Shown in pieces: positions 37,466-44,625 of a stretch of 53,864 bases of DNA. Each line of letters starts with the position of its first letter. Within the stretch, counting starts at the first letter, position 1. The DNA lies in NCBI RefSeq assembly GCF_001942495.1, contig NZ_MKZS01000001.1:2742563-2796426 (forward strand), given 5' to 3'. Under the pieces are notes generated by a model, which was not told where the DNA came from, ran no database searches, and worked only from the letters and a program-made list of their open reading frames with translations. The translations under genes and the position numbers were made by a program. This stretch comes from Moorena bouillonii PNG (GTDB lineage: Bacteria; Cyanobacteriota; Cyanobacteriia; Cyanobacteriales; Coleofasciculaceae).

Positions 37466-37495
37466 AGCAGGTTGGTTCGAGTCCAACTCCGGCAT
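37466..37495 (+). pseudogene. tRNA-Gln (CTG), 3' half
   Basis: AGCAG, then T-arm GTTGG-TTCGAGT-CCAAC, then acceptor strand TCCGGCA, discriminator T. Exact partner of the 5' half at 36030-36075. Confidence 0.85.
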
Positions 37496-37862
37496 TCTAT
37501 TGTTGAAAGTTAACCGGTTGTTCGCCTTTGGCGTTCCCGTAGGGTAGGTTAACCGGTTGAAGGTTAACCGGTTGTTCGCCTTTGGCGTTCCCGTAGGGTA
37601 GGTTAACCGGTTGAAAGTTAACTGGTTGTTCGCCTTTGGCGTTCCCGTAGGGTAGGTTAACCGGTTAAAGGTTAATCGGTTGTTCGCCTTTGGCGTTCCC
37701 GTAGGGTAGGTTAACCGGTTGTAAGCTTCAACCAAACAACCTAGGCTACTTCGGACGCCAAAGGCGAACAACCTTGGCCAATAGGCCACGCTACGCGAAC
37801 AACCAAACAACCTTTAACCTTCAACCCAAATGACTTTTGATAGCAACTTGGTATCAAATTAT
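37496..37862. repeat. Four 54-bp tandem repeats and related modules
   Basis: Copies start at 37521, 37575, 37629 and 37683 (TTCGCCTTTGGCG onset, GGTTAACCGGTTG palindromic end) with few changes. 37730-37820 holds inverse and related modules (GGCGAACAACC, TTGGCCAATAGGCC, CACGCTACGCGAAC). Direct adjacency without unique spacers excludes CRISPR. No gene is seen. Confidence 0.88.
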
Positions 37863-37936
37863 GCTCCTGTAGCCCAATTGGCAGAGGCGACCGTTTTAAA
37901 AACGGTCAGTTGTGGGTTCGACTCCCACCAGGAGTA
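37863..37936 (+). tRNA. tRNA-Leu (TAA) with short variable loop
   Basis: 74 nt plus encoded CCA (37937-37939). Acceptor GCTCCTG/CAGGAGT (one G-U), anticodon stem ACCGT/ACGGT with loop TTTAAAA (anticodon TAA), T-arm GTGGG-TTCGACT-CCCAC, A73. The variable loop is only five bases (CAGTT), whereas bacterial tRNA-Leu normally has a long variable arm. There is no group I intron, unlike the usual cyanobacterial tRNA-Leu(UAA). Confidence 0.83.
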
Positions 37937-37940
37937 CCAA

Positions 37941-38014
37941 CGGGGTGTAGCGCAGTTTGGTAGCGCGCTTGCTTTGGGAGCAAGATGTCGCAGGTTCAAA
38001 TCCTGTCACCCCGA
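37941..38014 (+). tRNA. tRNA-Pro (TGG)
   Basis: 74 nt. Acceptor CGGGGTG/CACCCCG perfect, D-arm TAGCGCAGTTTGGTAGCGC, anticodon stem CTTGC/GCAAG with loop TTTGGGA (TGG), T-arm GCAGG-TTCAAAT-CCTGT, A73. Two bases after the CCA of the preceding tRNA, so co-transcribed. Confidence 0.94.
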
Positions 38015-38018
38015 CTTT

Positions 38019-38048
38019 ACCCCTGTGATGGAATTGGTAGACATCACT
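38019..38048 (+). pseudogene. tRNA-Leu remnant, 5' part
   Basis: Acceptor ACCCCTG followed by a Leu-like D-arm (TGGAATTGGTAGACA). The anticodon arm is lost where an IS200/IS605-like remnant begins. A likely 3' part lies at 38438-38458. Confidence 0.6.
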
Positions 38049-38436
38049 CCCCCAGAACGAGTGTCTTGCAGGATGAATGCTTCCCCCACCTGCTAAGCGA
38101 GGTGTGGGTATCCGTCTTGATTACAAGGGCACTTATCCCTCGCGACAGGCGGCATTCTCGCCGAACAACCAGGACTTTTGCTGGATTGTTCCCCCAAGTC
38201 GTTTCCGCTATAGGGCTTATGTTTAGGAACTTTTACCTAGAGTCTGACGTGTATAAACCGACTACAAAGGATTTACAGGCTTGATTTTCCTTTCGTTAAG
38301 AGGTCGTGCCTCCAGGTTGCTCAGAATCTTGTTCTGCCCTTTGCCGTACCGCTCAAGATAGATAAATTATATCACAATTTGCCGCTCCTTGAACCCCACC
38401 TGCGTTCTCGTGGTGGGGGAATGCGTCGCTCATTTT
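38049..38436 (-). mobile_element. Internally deleted TnpB-type element in tRNA-Leu
   Basis: Read on the minus strand: a left-end hairpin (CCCCCACC...GGTGGGG, about 38392-38420), then a 31-residue TnpB C-terminal fragment (38262-38357, beginning LERYGKGQNKIL; compare NLERY at the end of the intact TnpB), then a 3' end with hairpin CCCACACCTCGC...GCAGGTGGGGG (about 38080-38108) and a GAACGAGTGTC tail. The N-terminal three quarters of tnpB are gone. Confidence 0.65.
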
Positions 38437-38437
38437 T

Positions 38438-38458
38438 GTTCAAATCCTGTCGGGAGTA
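38438..38458 (+). pseudogene. tRNA-Leu remnant, 3' part
   Basis: T-loop and stem TTCAAATCCTGTC followed by CGGGAGT, which pairs with ACCCCTG of 38019-38025 at six of seven positions. The T-stem 5' strand, variable arm and anticodon arm are missing. Confidence 0.5.
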
Positions 38459-38466
38459 GCAATTAT

Positions 38467-38545
38467 CCAGATGTGGCGCAGTTTGGTTTAGTCCAGTTGA
38501 CCAACAGTCAATTGGTCATAAGCGGAAATTCTGCCCCTCGGATCC
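38467..38545 (+). pseudogene. Possible degenerate tRNA
   Basis: ATGTGGCGCAGTTTGGTTTA resembles a D-arm, as in the Pro tRNA above, but no complete anticodon or T-arm can be folded. This may be the decayed remains of a tRNA. Confidence 0.3.
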
Positions 38546-38547
38546 AA

Positions 38548-38621
38548 ACCCCTGTAGCCCAATTGGCAGAGGCTCTAGGCTTAGAACCTAGGTGTTGCTG
38601 GTTCAAATCCAGTCAGGGGTA
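38548..38621 (+). tRNA. tRNA-Leu (TAG) with short variable loop
   Basis: 74 nt. Acceptor ACCCCTG/CAGGGGT perfect, anticodon stem CTAGG/CCTAG with loop CTTAGAA (TAG), T-arm GCTGG-TTCAAAT-CCAGT, A73. The variable loop is five bases. The D-arm TAGCCCAATTGGCAGAGGC is identical to that of the Leu(TAA) gene at 37863, so the two share an origin. Confidence 0.87.
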
Positions 38622-38622
38622 T

Positions 38623-38697
38623 CGCAGGGATGGAGCAAGAGTAGGCTCGCCAGGTTCATACCCTGGAAATCAGTGAGTGCAACTCTCACCCCTGCCA
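38623..38697 (+). tRNA. tRNA-Met (CAT), initiator-like
   Basis: 75 nt plus CCA (38698-38700). C1 faces C72 unpaired, the hallmark of bacterial initiators, and the ATGGAGCA start is initiator-like. Anticodon stem CCAGG/CCTGG (only two of three initiator G-C pairs), loop TTCATAC. The D-loop lacks GG and the T-loop reads TGCAACT, so the D-loop/T-loop contact is probably altered. Confidence 0.75.
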
Positions 38698-38700
38698 CCA

Positions 38701-39018
38701 ATTTGCAGGCATGATCATATATCATCTCTGCTTGAATACTTATTATTGAAAGGAGTTCGTCAATTTTAAATTGTAAAGTAACAAATTAAAATTAACAATT
38801 AATGATTTACATGACTCTAACTATTAGAAGTATATCCTGACTACTATTGCTAGGTTTGAATAATAGTAAAAATCTTCATAACTCTTTCCCACTGTTCCCT
38901 GTTCCCTGTTCCCTGTTCCCTTTTTAGATAAATACTATGTTTACCTAATAAGTTAACTAACAGCAGGGTTTACAAGTGATTAGCTAGGAGATACAAATGA
39001 AGAGATAAGGAGGGTAAA
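38701..39018. other. Spacer in the tRNA array
   Basis: AT-rich DNA with TTCCCTG heptads at about 38890-38922. AAGGAGG at 39007-39013 is the ribosome binding site of the next gene. No tRNA is seen. Confidence 0.7.
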
Positions 39019-39654
39019 ATGACAACTATGACTGTCACAGATGCTCTAGCAGAGTTAACCTTGCTGCAAAAGCGCATTGACTCAGCCAGAGCAGCTTTGG
39101 ACAACAACACCTTAATTTCTGTGGTTGAAGTCGGTCAAGTGCCAACAGGCTTCAAATCACGAGAAGATTATGAGATAAAAGCTAAAGCGGCTTTGCAAAA
39201 AGTGGATGCCTTGATTGCCAGAAGGCGGACGATCAAGAGAGTAATTGTCTTATCCAATGCTTCTACAATGGTTACGATTGCTGACCAAGAGATGACTGTG
39301 GCAGAAGCCATTGAGATGAAGATGTTTATCATGTATTATGAAGCAGTTATCGGTACTATGCAGTCAGCTTATACTAAAACCCTGAATCAGTATAAGATGG
39401 CACAAGCACGAGTCAAAGAAAGACTTGATAAACTAGCTTTGGAAGTGTTGGGGCAGAATGCATCGGTTGGTTCACAGAAGTATCAATCCTTGGCAGATAG
39501 CTTTCTAGCTAGAGAAGGGGTTGAACTACTCGATCCCACTAACCTGGCTGAAGAGCTTGAAAGACGACAAACCTTTATTGAACAGTTCAAGTCAACAGTT
39601 GATCGAGTACTCTCTATTAGCAATGCCAGGACAATGATCGAAATTCCCGATTAA
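39019..39654 (+). CDS. Hypothetical coiled-coil protein inside the tRNA array
   Basis: A 211-residue mostly helical protein with a strong AAGGAGG site 6 bases before the ATG, so it is very likely translated. The N-terminal TDALAELTLLQKRIDSARAAL looks like a coiled coil, and the motif SNASTMVTIADQEMTVAEAIEMK (about 90-112) is similar in layout to small helical proteins of the DIP1984 type, but I cannot assign it. An ISNARTMIEIPD echo of SNASTMV closes the protein. No membrane segment or catalytic motif is visible. It lies between tRNA-Met and tRNA-Gln on the same strand and may have come with the array. Phage or plasmid origin is possible but unproven. Confidence 0.7.
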   Translation: MTTMTVTDALAELTLLQKRIDSARAALDNNTLISVVEVGQVPTGFKSREDYEIKAKAALQKVDALIARRRTIKRVIVLSNASTMVTIADQEMTVAEAIEMKMFIMYYEAVIGTMQSAYTKTLNQYKMAQARVKERLDKLALEVLGQNASVGSQKYQSLADSFLAREGVELLDPTNLAEELERRQTFIEQFKSTVDRVLSISNARTMIEIPD

Positions 39655-39708
39655 AATAGTGATAGGTGCTGGTCACTCGAAAATCTCTAAATTTATGGTT
39701 TTTAAGTA

Positions 39709-39778
39709 AGATGGATAGCTCATGGTAGGGCACATGATTTTGGTTCATGAAGTGTTGGTTCAAATCCGACTCCATCTT
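39709..39778 (+). tRNA. tRNA-Gln (TTG)
   Basis: About 70 nt. Acceptor AGATGGA/TCCATCT perfect, anticodon stem CATGA/TCATG with loop TTTTGGT (TTG), T-arm TTGG-TTCAAAT-CCGA. The D-arm is short (TAGCTCATGGTAGGGC). 54 bp after the preceding protein gene. Confidence 0.82.
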
Positions 39779-40026
39779 CGGATAAATTTAAAGGTCAAAG
39801 GTTAAAATTTAACCCTTAAACCTCAATCATCAAACCTTAGCTTATCAACTTTCAAACCATAAAATTCAACCATCGATAAAATCCAGGGACTATGGTTGTA
39901 GGTTCCATAAAACCTTGAGGTTTCCACCTGGCTGAGTGGTCAGCATTCTCACCTTTTTAAACAATGGGTATCAATCGGGAATCGGGAATCGGGAATCGGG
40001 AATCGGGAATCGGGAACTAACCCAAC
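39779..40026. repeat. Spacer with a tRNA-like fragment and GGGAATC heptads
   Basis: CACCTGGCTGAGTGGTCAGC (39926-39945) resembles the 5' end of a Ser/Leu-type tRNA but runs into GGGAATC heptads at about 39976-40014 with no 3' half. TTAACCTTTAAACC-like repeats fill 39785-39875. Confidence 0.5.
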
Positions 40027-40146
40027 TATAGCAATTCTACGACTTGTGAGGTACAAATATCTGGGTTAATGGGAGCAGGGAGCAGGGAGCAGGGAGCAGG
40101 TAAGAGAAACCATTCTGTGTACCTCATGAGTCCTAGAAACGCTATA
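40027..40146. repeat. 120-bp inverted-repeat element enclosing GGGAGCA heptads
   Basis: Ends at 40027-40056 and 40117-40146 match at 24 of 30 positions (TATAGC...GAGGTACA) and belong to the 19513 family. The interior is GGGAGCA heptads. The rest of the spacer to 40382 is AT-rich with CTCTTGC heptads (40288-40340). Confidence 0.75.
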
Positions 40147-40382
40147 TACTTGATATCATTACTTAATTCAGCAACGCAAATTTGCTAGTCTCATTAGTCA
40201 GCAACGATTATAGCAATAATAAATCAATTATAAAAAAAATATCGTTTTTTATATTACCCAAAATCTTTCTATACTTGATTAAATCTTGTCTCTTGCCTCT
40301 TGCCTCTTGCCTCTTGCCTCTTGCCTCTTGCCTCTTGCCTTTCCTTAAGGGAGTATATTCACAATTGAAATAAAAATACTAT

Positions 40383-40829
40383 ATGACAATTTATTTTTAC
40401 GGTACTCGCCAAAAACCCTATGGTTGTTTTTCCAACTTCTCCCGACATGGCTTTGAGCTAGATGAATTGTGGTGGGCTACTAGTGAGCATTTCTTCCAAG
40501 CCCAAAAATTTGTGACTACTGATTCCTCTTGGTATGACAAAATCCGTAACGCAAAAACACCAAAGGAAGCAGCAAAAATGGGACGGGATCGCTCTCATCC
40601 TCTTCGTGATGATTGGGAAAAAGTCAAAGATGAGATTATGCAGCGAGGAGTGTTACGAAAATTTGAAACCCATGGTGATCTTCGCCAGTTACTACTTGGT
40701 ACAGGTGATCAGCTAATTGTTGAGAATTCACCCATAGATTATTACTGGGGTTGTAGTGCTGATGGTAGTGGTAAAAACAAGCTAGGAGAGATTTTAATGA
40801 CAGTCAGGGCAATATTGCGTGACAAGTAA
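40383..40829 (+). CDS. NADAR domain protein (YbiA-like)
   Basis: A 148-residue single-domain NADAR protein: YFYGTRQKPYGCFSNFSRHGFELD at the start, WWATSEHFFQAQKF near 29-42 (family Glu and His), IRNAKTPKEAAKMGR near 56-70 and YYWGCSADGSGKNKLGEILM near 119-138. NADAR proteins are N-glycosidases; characterised members act on riboflavin-pathway intermediates or remove ADP-ribose from guanine, and some are antitoxins to DarT1-like toxins. No DarT-like partner is in the window. It lies within the tRNA array region, in the same direction. Confidence 0.9.
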   Translation: MTIYFYGTRQKPYGCFSNFSRHGFELDELWWATSEHFFQAQKFVTTDSSWYDKIRNAKTPKEAAKMGRDRSHPLRDDWEKVKDEIMQRGVLRKFETHGDLRQLLLGTGDQLIVENSPIDYYWGCSADGSGKNKLGEILMTVRAILRDK

Positions 40830-41081
40830 CTTGATGTTAACGATAGCATTTTTATTTGAGTTGTGAACAGAGGATTTATAGAAAAAGGGAGCAGGGAGCA
40901 GGGAGCAGGGAGTAGTAGGAAAGAGATCCAAAAAGTTTTGATGTTATGAACAATCTTGCAAAAGTATTTTTATGATACTGTTTGCGTCAATTCTTGTCCA
41001 CTGTTCCCTATTCCCTGTTCCCTGTTCCCGACTTCTGCAAGAAGTCTAATAATTAGGAATTTGTATTGTTTTAAACAACTT
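40830..41081. repeat. Heptad spacer with a copy of the ureF-inserted repeat
   Basis: GGGAGCA heptads at about 40889-40909. Positions 40986-41050 match the repeat inside ureF (CAATTCTTGTCCACTGTTCC onset, CAAGAAGTCTAAT end, TTCCCTG heptads between). Confidence 0.75.
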
Positions 41082-41156
41082 GGTGTCTGAAGCCAAAGTG
41101 GTCGCGGCGCTGGTTTGTGGAACCAGTCATAACGGGTTCAAGTCCCGTCAGACACC
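41082..41156 (+). tRNA. tRNA-His (GTG)
   Basis: 75 nt with extra G-1 (41082) pairing C73. Acceptor GTGTCTG/CAGACAC, anticodon stem CTGGT/ACCAG with loop TTGTGGA (GTG), T-arm ACGGG-TTCAAGT-CCCGT. Last tRNA of the array. Confidence 0.92.
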
Positions 41157-41159
41157 CTT

Positions 41160-41199
41160 AGGTGCGACCCGTGATTGCTCGCCATCACGGGTCGCACCT
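41160..41199 (+). terminator. Hairpin closing the tRNA array
   Basis: A perfect 16-bp stem (41160-41175 with 41184-41199, 8-base loop TGCTCGCC) four bases after tRNA-His. There is no T-run, so it may be a processing or stabilising hairpin rather than a textbook terminator. Confidence 0.6.
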
Positions 41200-41267
41200 G
41201 TTAAAACAGATTCAAAATGTCTTAAACTAATGGCAAATGTATAGTTATAACATCAAAGAAAATTTCT

Positions 41268-41687
41268 ATGCAGCTTGGTCCCGGTTTATTAATAACATTT
41301 TTGTACTACTTCACCTGCACAACCCTCATTACCACTGTATTTTCCTCGCAAGTTTTGAGGCTAAGTCTGGTGACAGGGATGCCCTATAGTGTTGGTGTAA
41401 TTTTTGGCCTAATCGGTGGTTTATTAGGTACCTACTTCAATCGAACCGTTACAGTATCCCTAGAATTCAAGAGTAAGAAAGTTTTTAGCGCTGCTCTCCA
41501 GGATGCTCTGACCGAGATGGGGTTTGAGGAAACATCAAAGCTAGAAGATTTTGTAGTTTACCAACGCCCAGCCCTCAGTAATATTTTTTCTGGTAAAGTT
41601 TTTGTACAAATTGGTAAAGGGAAAGCTACCATTGCTAGCCGTTCCAGAAATATTAAGCGAATCAGCCGTAAACTATCAAAGAATTAG
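41268..41687 (+). CDS. Conserved-type membrane protein of unknown function
   Basis: A 139-residue protein with two N-terminal transmembrane helices (about residues 7-28 and 40-58, the second with GVIFGLIGGLLGTYFN) and a soluble C-terminal half (about 65-139) rich in Lys/Arg, with a compact alpha/beta pattern (FSAALQDALTEMGFEE, FVVYQRPALSNIFSGKVFVQIGKGKATI). This tail resembles a small PH-like or ferredoxin-like fold by pattern only. No catalytic motif is visible. It starts at an ATG with no strong ribosome binding site. Confidence 0.6.
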   Translation: MQLGPGLLITFLYYFTCTTLITTVFSSQVLRLSLVTGMPYSVGVIFGLIGGLLGTYFNRTVTVSLEFKSKKVFSAALQDALTEMGFEETSKLEDFVVYQRPALSNIFSGKVFVQIGKGKATIASRSRNIKRISRKLSKN

Positions 41688-41799
41688 AGACACTATCCAT
41701 AATTTTTATAAAACCTATTTTTTAAACAACCTTGCGATAAATAAATATCATGGAAATAGTATGGCTATAGCCAACACACTAGAGAATACACCATAGAAC

Positions 41800-42810
41800 C
41801 TAACCGCTTAAATGATTAAGTCTTCGCAAAGCTCCAATGATTACTAACTTACCGTATAATTTAGTTCGGGATCCATAAATTTCTACGTTAATCCTGCTAC
41901 CATCTTTACACTGACCAGGAAAGGTAAAGTATAGATTTTTACCCTGACCCTGAAGACAATTAGTGATTCGTTCATCGACAAATTTACGCTTGTCTTCTGC
42001 CACCACTTGTAGTAATGATTGCCGAGAAATAAGTTCACCAAAGGAATAGCCAAAAATTTCGGCCATTTTGGGATTAACATATAGAAAATTACCTTTACTA
42101 TAAATTATGTAAATTCCCAGAGAAGAGAAATTATCTGAACTCTCAGTGAGCTTATTTGTTGGGGATAAAACTGGAGATTTCTGAGGAGACTGTTGCCCTA
42201 GCTGTTGTTGTTGACTGTGGAGTTGAGCATTCTCTAAGATCAAAGCCATGGACTCAGCAGTCATTTCCATTAAACGGGCAGATTTAGAGCCAAAGTGTCC
42301 CGCCTGGGAATGCATTAGGGTGATAATGCCTAATAACCTCTTACCCCTGAGAATAGGTACAGCTAATACTGAGCGTACTTGATAGGGCTGATCAGGTAAG
42401 GTAAGCCAGCGGTCATCATCGATAGTGTCCTTTATCAGCCCAACTTCGCGATGGCGGCTAACCCAACCAGCTAAACCTTGGTCTAGAACCTGACCAATGA
42501 TCTGCTTTTTATATCGTGGGAGGGTTGCACCGCGAGCTAGAATACTCTCAGTGACCACACCATCAGTATTGAGTAAAAACAGGCTACTCTCCTCTGCCTT
42601 AGTGAGGCGACCAGCAACGTGGAGTATATCTTGTAACAAAGCTCTAAGCATCAGGGAGCCAGAGGCTGTTTGCATTATGGTGCCATAGGTTTTAAATAGC
42701 TGATGTTGAGCACTGAAGACAATTCGTGTAGCTTTAAGTTGATCCACTTGTCGGCGCAGTGCTTTCAATTCCTGAATCAGCTGTTGTTTAGATTTATTCA
42801 GATCACTCAT
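41800..42810 (-). CDS. GAF-PAS sensory protein without output domain
   Basis: The protein is 336 residues from the chosen start. A short coiled coil (MSDLNKSKQQLIQELKALRR) leads into a GAF domain (about 40-190, TKAEESSLFLLNTDG, VLDQGLAGWVSRHREVG, SVLAVPILRGKRLLGIITLMH) and a C-terminal PAS domain (about 225-330, GIYIIYSKGNFLYVNPKMAEIFGYS). No kinase, cyclase or HTH follows, so it probably works by binding partners. The ATG at 42810 has GGAGGT five bases upstream on the minus strand and is preferred over 42825. The ligands are unknown. Confidence 0.82.
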   Translation of the reverse strand: MSDLNKSKQQLIQELKALRRQVDQLKATRIVFSAQHQLFKTYGTIMQTASGSLMLRALLQDILHVAGRLTKAEESSLFLLNTDGVVTESILARGATLPRYKKQIIGQVLDQGLAGWVSRHREVGLIKDTIDDDRWLTLPDQPYQVRSVLAVPILRGKRLLGIITLMHSQAGHFGSKSARLMEMTAESMALILENAQLHSQQQQLGQQSPQKSPVLSPTNKLTESSDNFSSLGIYIIYSKGNFLYVNPKMAEIFGYSFGELISRQSLLQVVAEDKRKFVDERITNCLQGQGKNLYFTFPGQCKDGSRINVEIYGSRTKLYGKLVIIGALRRLNHLSG

Positions 42811-43059
42811 AGTTACCTCCATCAATCAGCCTGCGCCAATCCCACATTAGTCTACAGGCTTATAGCAAGTTGCGTTTCTGACGTTTAATTTACCTATGGG
42901 ATCAGGAGGACTTGGGGGAATTTTCCGCTCTTCCCAATTCCTTTTTGTTTATTCTTTGACTGCAACTTGGTATCAGGTAATTGCGATCGGATAATGGGTA
43001 TTTTCTCATCAACGGTTAGGTCAAAATAGTAACTGTAACTCGTCTTTCCCTATTTAACC

Positions 43060-44481
43060 TTGAGTTATCCTCGCTCTTCCCAATCTAAACCAGCTGCTGG
43101 TAATCAAACATCCTATGGCACCAACAACCAGCAGAAAAATCTCTTCAACCGCACTCGTGCCAGTTTACAGCAAGCCTTGTCCTGGTACAGCAATTTTCAT
43201 CGGTCCCAGGGGAATCCTGCTAATGTGGAAATGCAAGCCTTGCTGCAAACTGAATTAGAGGTTTTGCAGTCTAGCCTAGACAAACTTGACCAAGGATTGA
43301 TTCGCATTGCCGCTTTTGGTTTGGTTAGTCGTGGTAAGTCAGCAGTAATTAATGCATTGCTGGGAGAAAAAATTCTTAAAACTGGTCCGATTCACGGTGT
43401 CACTCAATGGCCGAAGTCAGTACAGTGGACACCTAGGTCCGACAGTGAAGTCCTCTTGGAGTTGATTGATACGCCAGGATTGGACGAAATCCATGGGGAA
43501 GTCAAGGCGCAGATGGCGCGGGAGGTGGTATCCCAAGCCGATTTAATTTTATTTGTGGTGGCTGGTGATATCACTCGCACTGAATATCAAGCTCTTTGTG
43601 AACTGCGGCAAAGCCAAAAGCCTCTAATCTTGGTATTTAACAAAATTGACCTCTATCCAGAACAAGACCGGGAGGCAATTTATCAACAGTTGCAACAACT
43701 GGGTACCGGTAGTCCCAAGGATCGGCGTTTACAAAAGATGTTGTCAGCGGATGAGATTGTCCTAGTGGCAGCAGAACCAGCTTCTATGGAAGTACGGGTG
43801 GAGTGGCCTGATGGTAGAGTGACCTATGAATGGGAAACTCCACCTCCGAATGTGGATCAGCTTAAACAGAAAATTTTCAGTCTACTTAACCGAGAAGGGC
43901 GATCACTTTTAGCCCTCAACGCTCTATTTCAAGCCCGCAATGCTCAGAATACTATTGGCAAAAAAGCCATTGAGTTACACAAAACGGAAGCAGAAGACTT
44001 AATCTGGCAGTTTGCCCAGTACAAAGCACTAGCAGTCGCCCTCAATCCGATTGGAATTTTAGATGTTTTAGGGGGTACTGTGACTGACTTGGTGATGATT
44101 CGTTCTCTAGCGCGGCTGTATGGTCTACCCATGACTAGCTATGAAGCAGGTAAGCTATGGCAAAAGATTTTGATCAGTTCTGGAGGCTTACTGCTAGGTG
44201 AACTGGGTACCAGTGTGCTTTTTGGTGTAGGTAAGAGTGCATCAGTAGTTATCGGTCCGAGTGGCTTGGGTGCCTTTGCTGGGGCAGCAATTACCCAAGC
44301 TGGAATTGCGGGTTATGGGGCTTATGCTGTTGGTCAAGCGGCACAGGTTTATCTCGAACAAGGTTGCTCTTTCGGACCACTAGGAGCAAGTACCGTCATT
44401 AAAGAAATTCTAGACCGGGTGGAGCCAGACACTATTGTTTTTCGTCTGCGGCAAGAATTGGAAAGACAGCTAGGAGAGTGA
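43060..44481 (+). CDS. Era/dynamin-like GTPase with C-terminal membrane region (DUF697-type)
   Basis: The 473-residue protein has a G domain at about 75-275: P-loop FGLVSRGKSAVINAL (about 87-101), G3 DTPGLDE (about 138-144) and G4 NKID (about 194-197). The C-terminal half has Gly-rich hydrophobic stretches (NPIGILDVLGGTVTDLVMIRSLARLYG near 330, SGLGAFAGAAITQAGIAGYGAYAVGQAAQVYLEQG near 405) like DUF697/YcjF-type membrane-associated GTPases. The role is unknown; related proteins are linked to membrane or envelope processes. The frame opens at TTG (43060) without a clear ribosome binding site, so the true start is uncertain. Confidence 0.83.
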   Translation: MSYPRSSQSKPAAGNQTSYGTNNQQKNLFNRTRASLQQALSWYSNFHRSQGNPANVEMQALLQTELEVLQSSLDKLDQGLIRIAAFGLVSRGKSAVINALLGEKILKTGPIHGVTQWPKSVQWTPRSDSEVLLELIDTPGLDEIHGEVKAQMAREVVSQADLILFVVAGDITRTEYQALCELRQSQKPLILVFNKIDLYPEQDREAIYQQLQQLGTGSPKDRRLQKMLSADEIVLVAAEPASMEVRVEWPDGRVTYEWETPPPNVDQLKQKIFSLLNREGRSLLALNALFQARNAQNTIGKKAIELHKTEAEDLIWQFAQYKALAVALNPIGILDVLGGTVTDLVMIRSLARLYGLPMTSYEAGKLWQKILISSGGLLLGELGTSVLFGVGKSASVVIGPSGLGAFAGAAITQAGIAGYGAYAVGQAAQVYLEQGCSFGPLGASTVIKEILDRVEPDTIVFRLRQELERQLGE

Positions 44482-44625
44482 TAAAACTTAATTCCTTAAC
44501 CTTTTCCCTAATTTTACCTAAATTTTACACCTGGCAAGTTTTTTACCGGAGTCGTAGATTGGGCATGTGTAGATATTCAACAGAGAAAAATCACTGCCAG
44601 CCAATCGGGATTGAGGAGAACACTC

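Larger units (their letters stand above)
36076..37467 (+). mobile_element. TnpB element (IS607-type tnpA stub) inserted in tRNA-Gln
   Basis: Limits are inferred from the tRNA halves: left flank ...CACGGAG, right flank ...CCGTAG then CAGGTTGG, sharing the dinucleotide AG. That fits IS607-type serine recombination, which uses a short core and makes no long duplication. Inside are a tnpA N-terminal fragment (36143-36241), intact tnpB (36279-37358) and about 110 bp of GC-richer 3' DNA where the TnpB guide (omega) RNA would lie. The guide would then read into the tRNA 3' half. Without tnpA the element is probably not self-mobile. Confidence 0.8.

Noticed and set aside
36076-37467. Group I intron or IStron in tRNA-Gln
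   Set aside because: The 5' exon does not end in U, the junction is in the variable loop rather than the anticodon loop, and I see no group I P7/S core motifs. An IS607-type insertion explains the data better, though a splicing test would settle it.
37521-37736. CRISPR array
   Set aside because: The 54-bp units are directly adjacent with no unique spacers, and no cas genes are in the window.
37346-38676. Open frames over the 54-bp repeats and the Leu/Pro tRNAs
   Set aside because: The products are repeat translations or sense translations of tRNAs, with no protein features.
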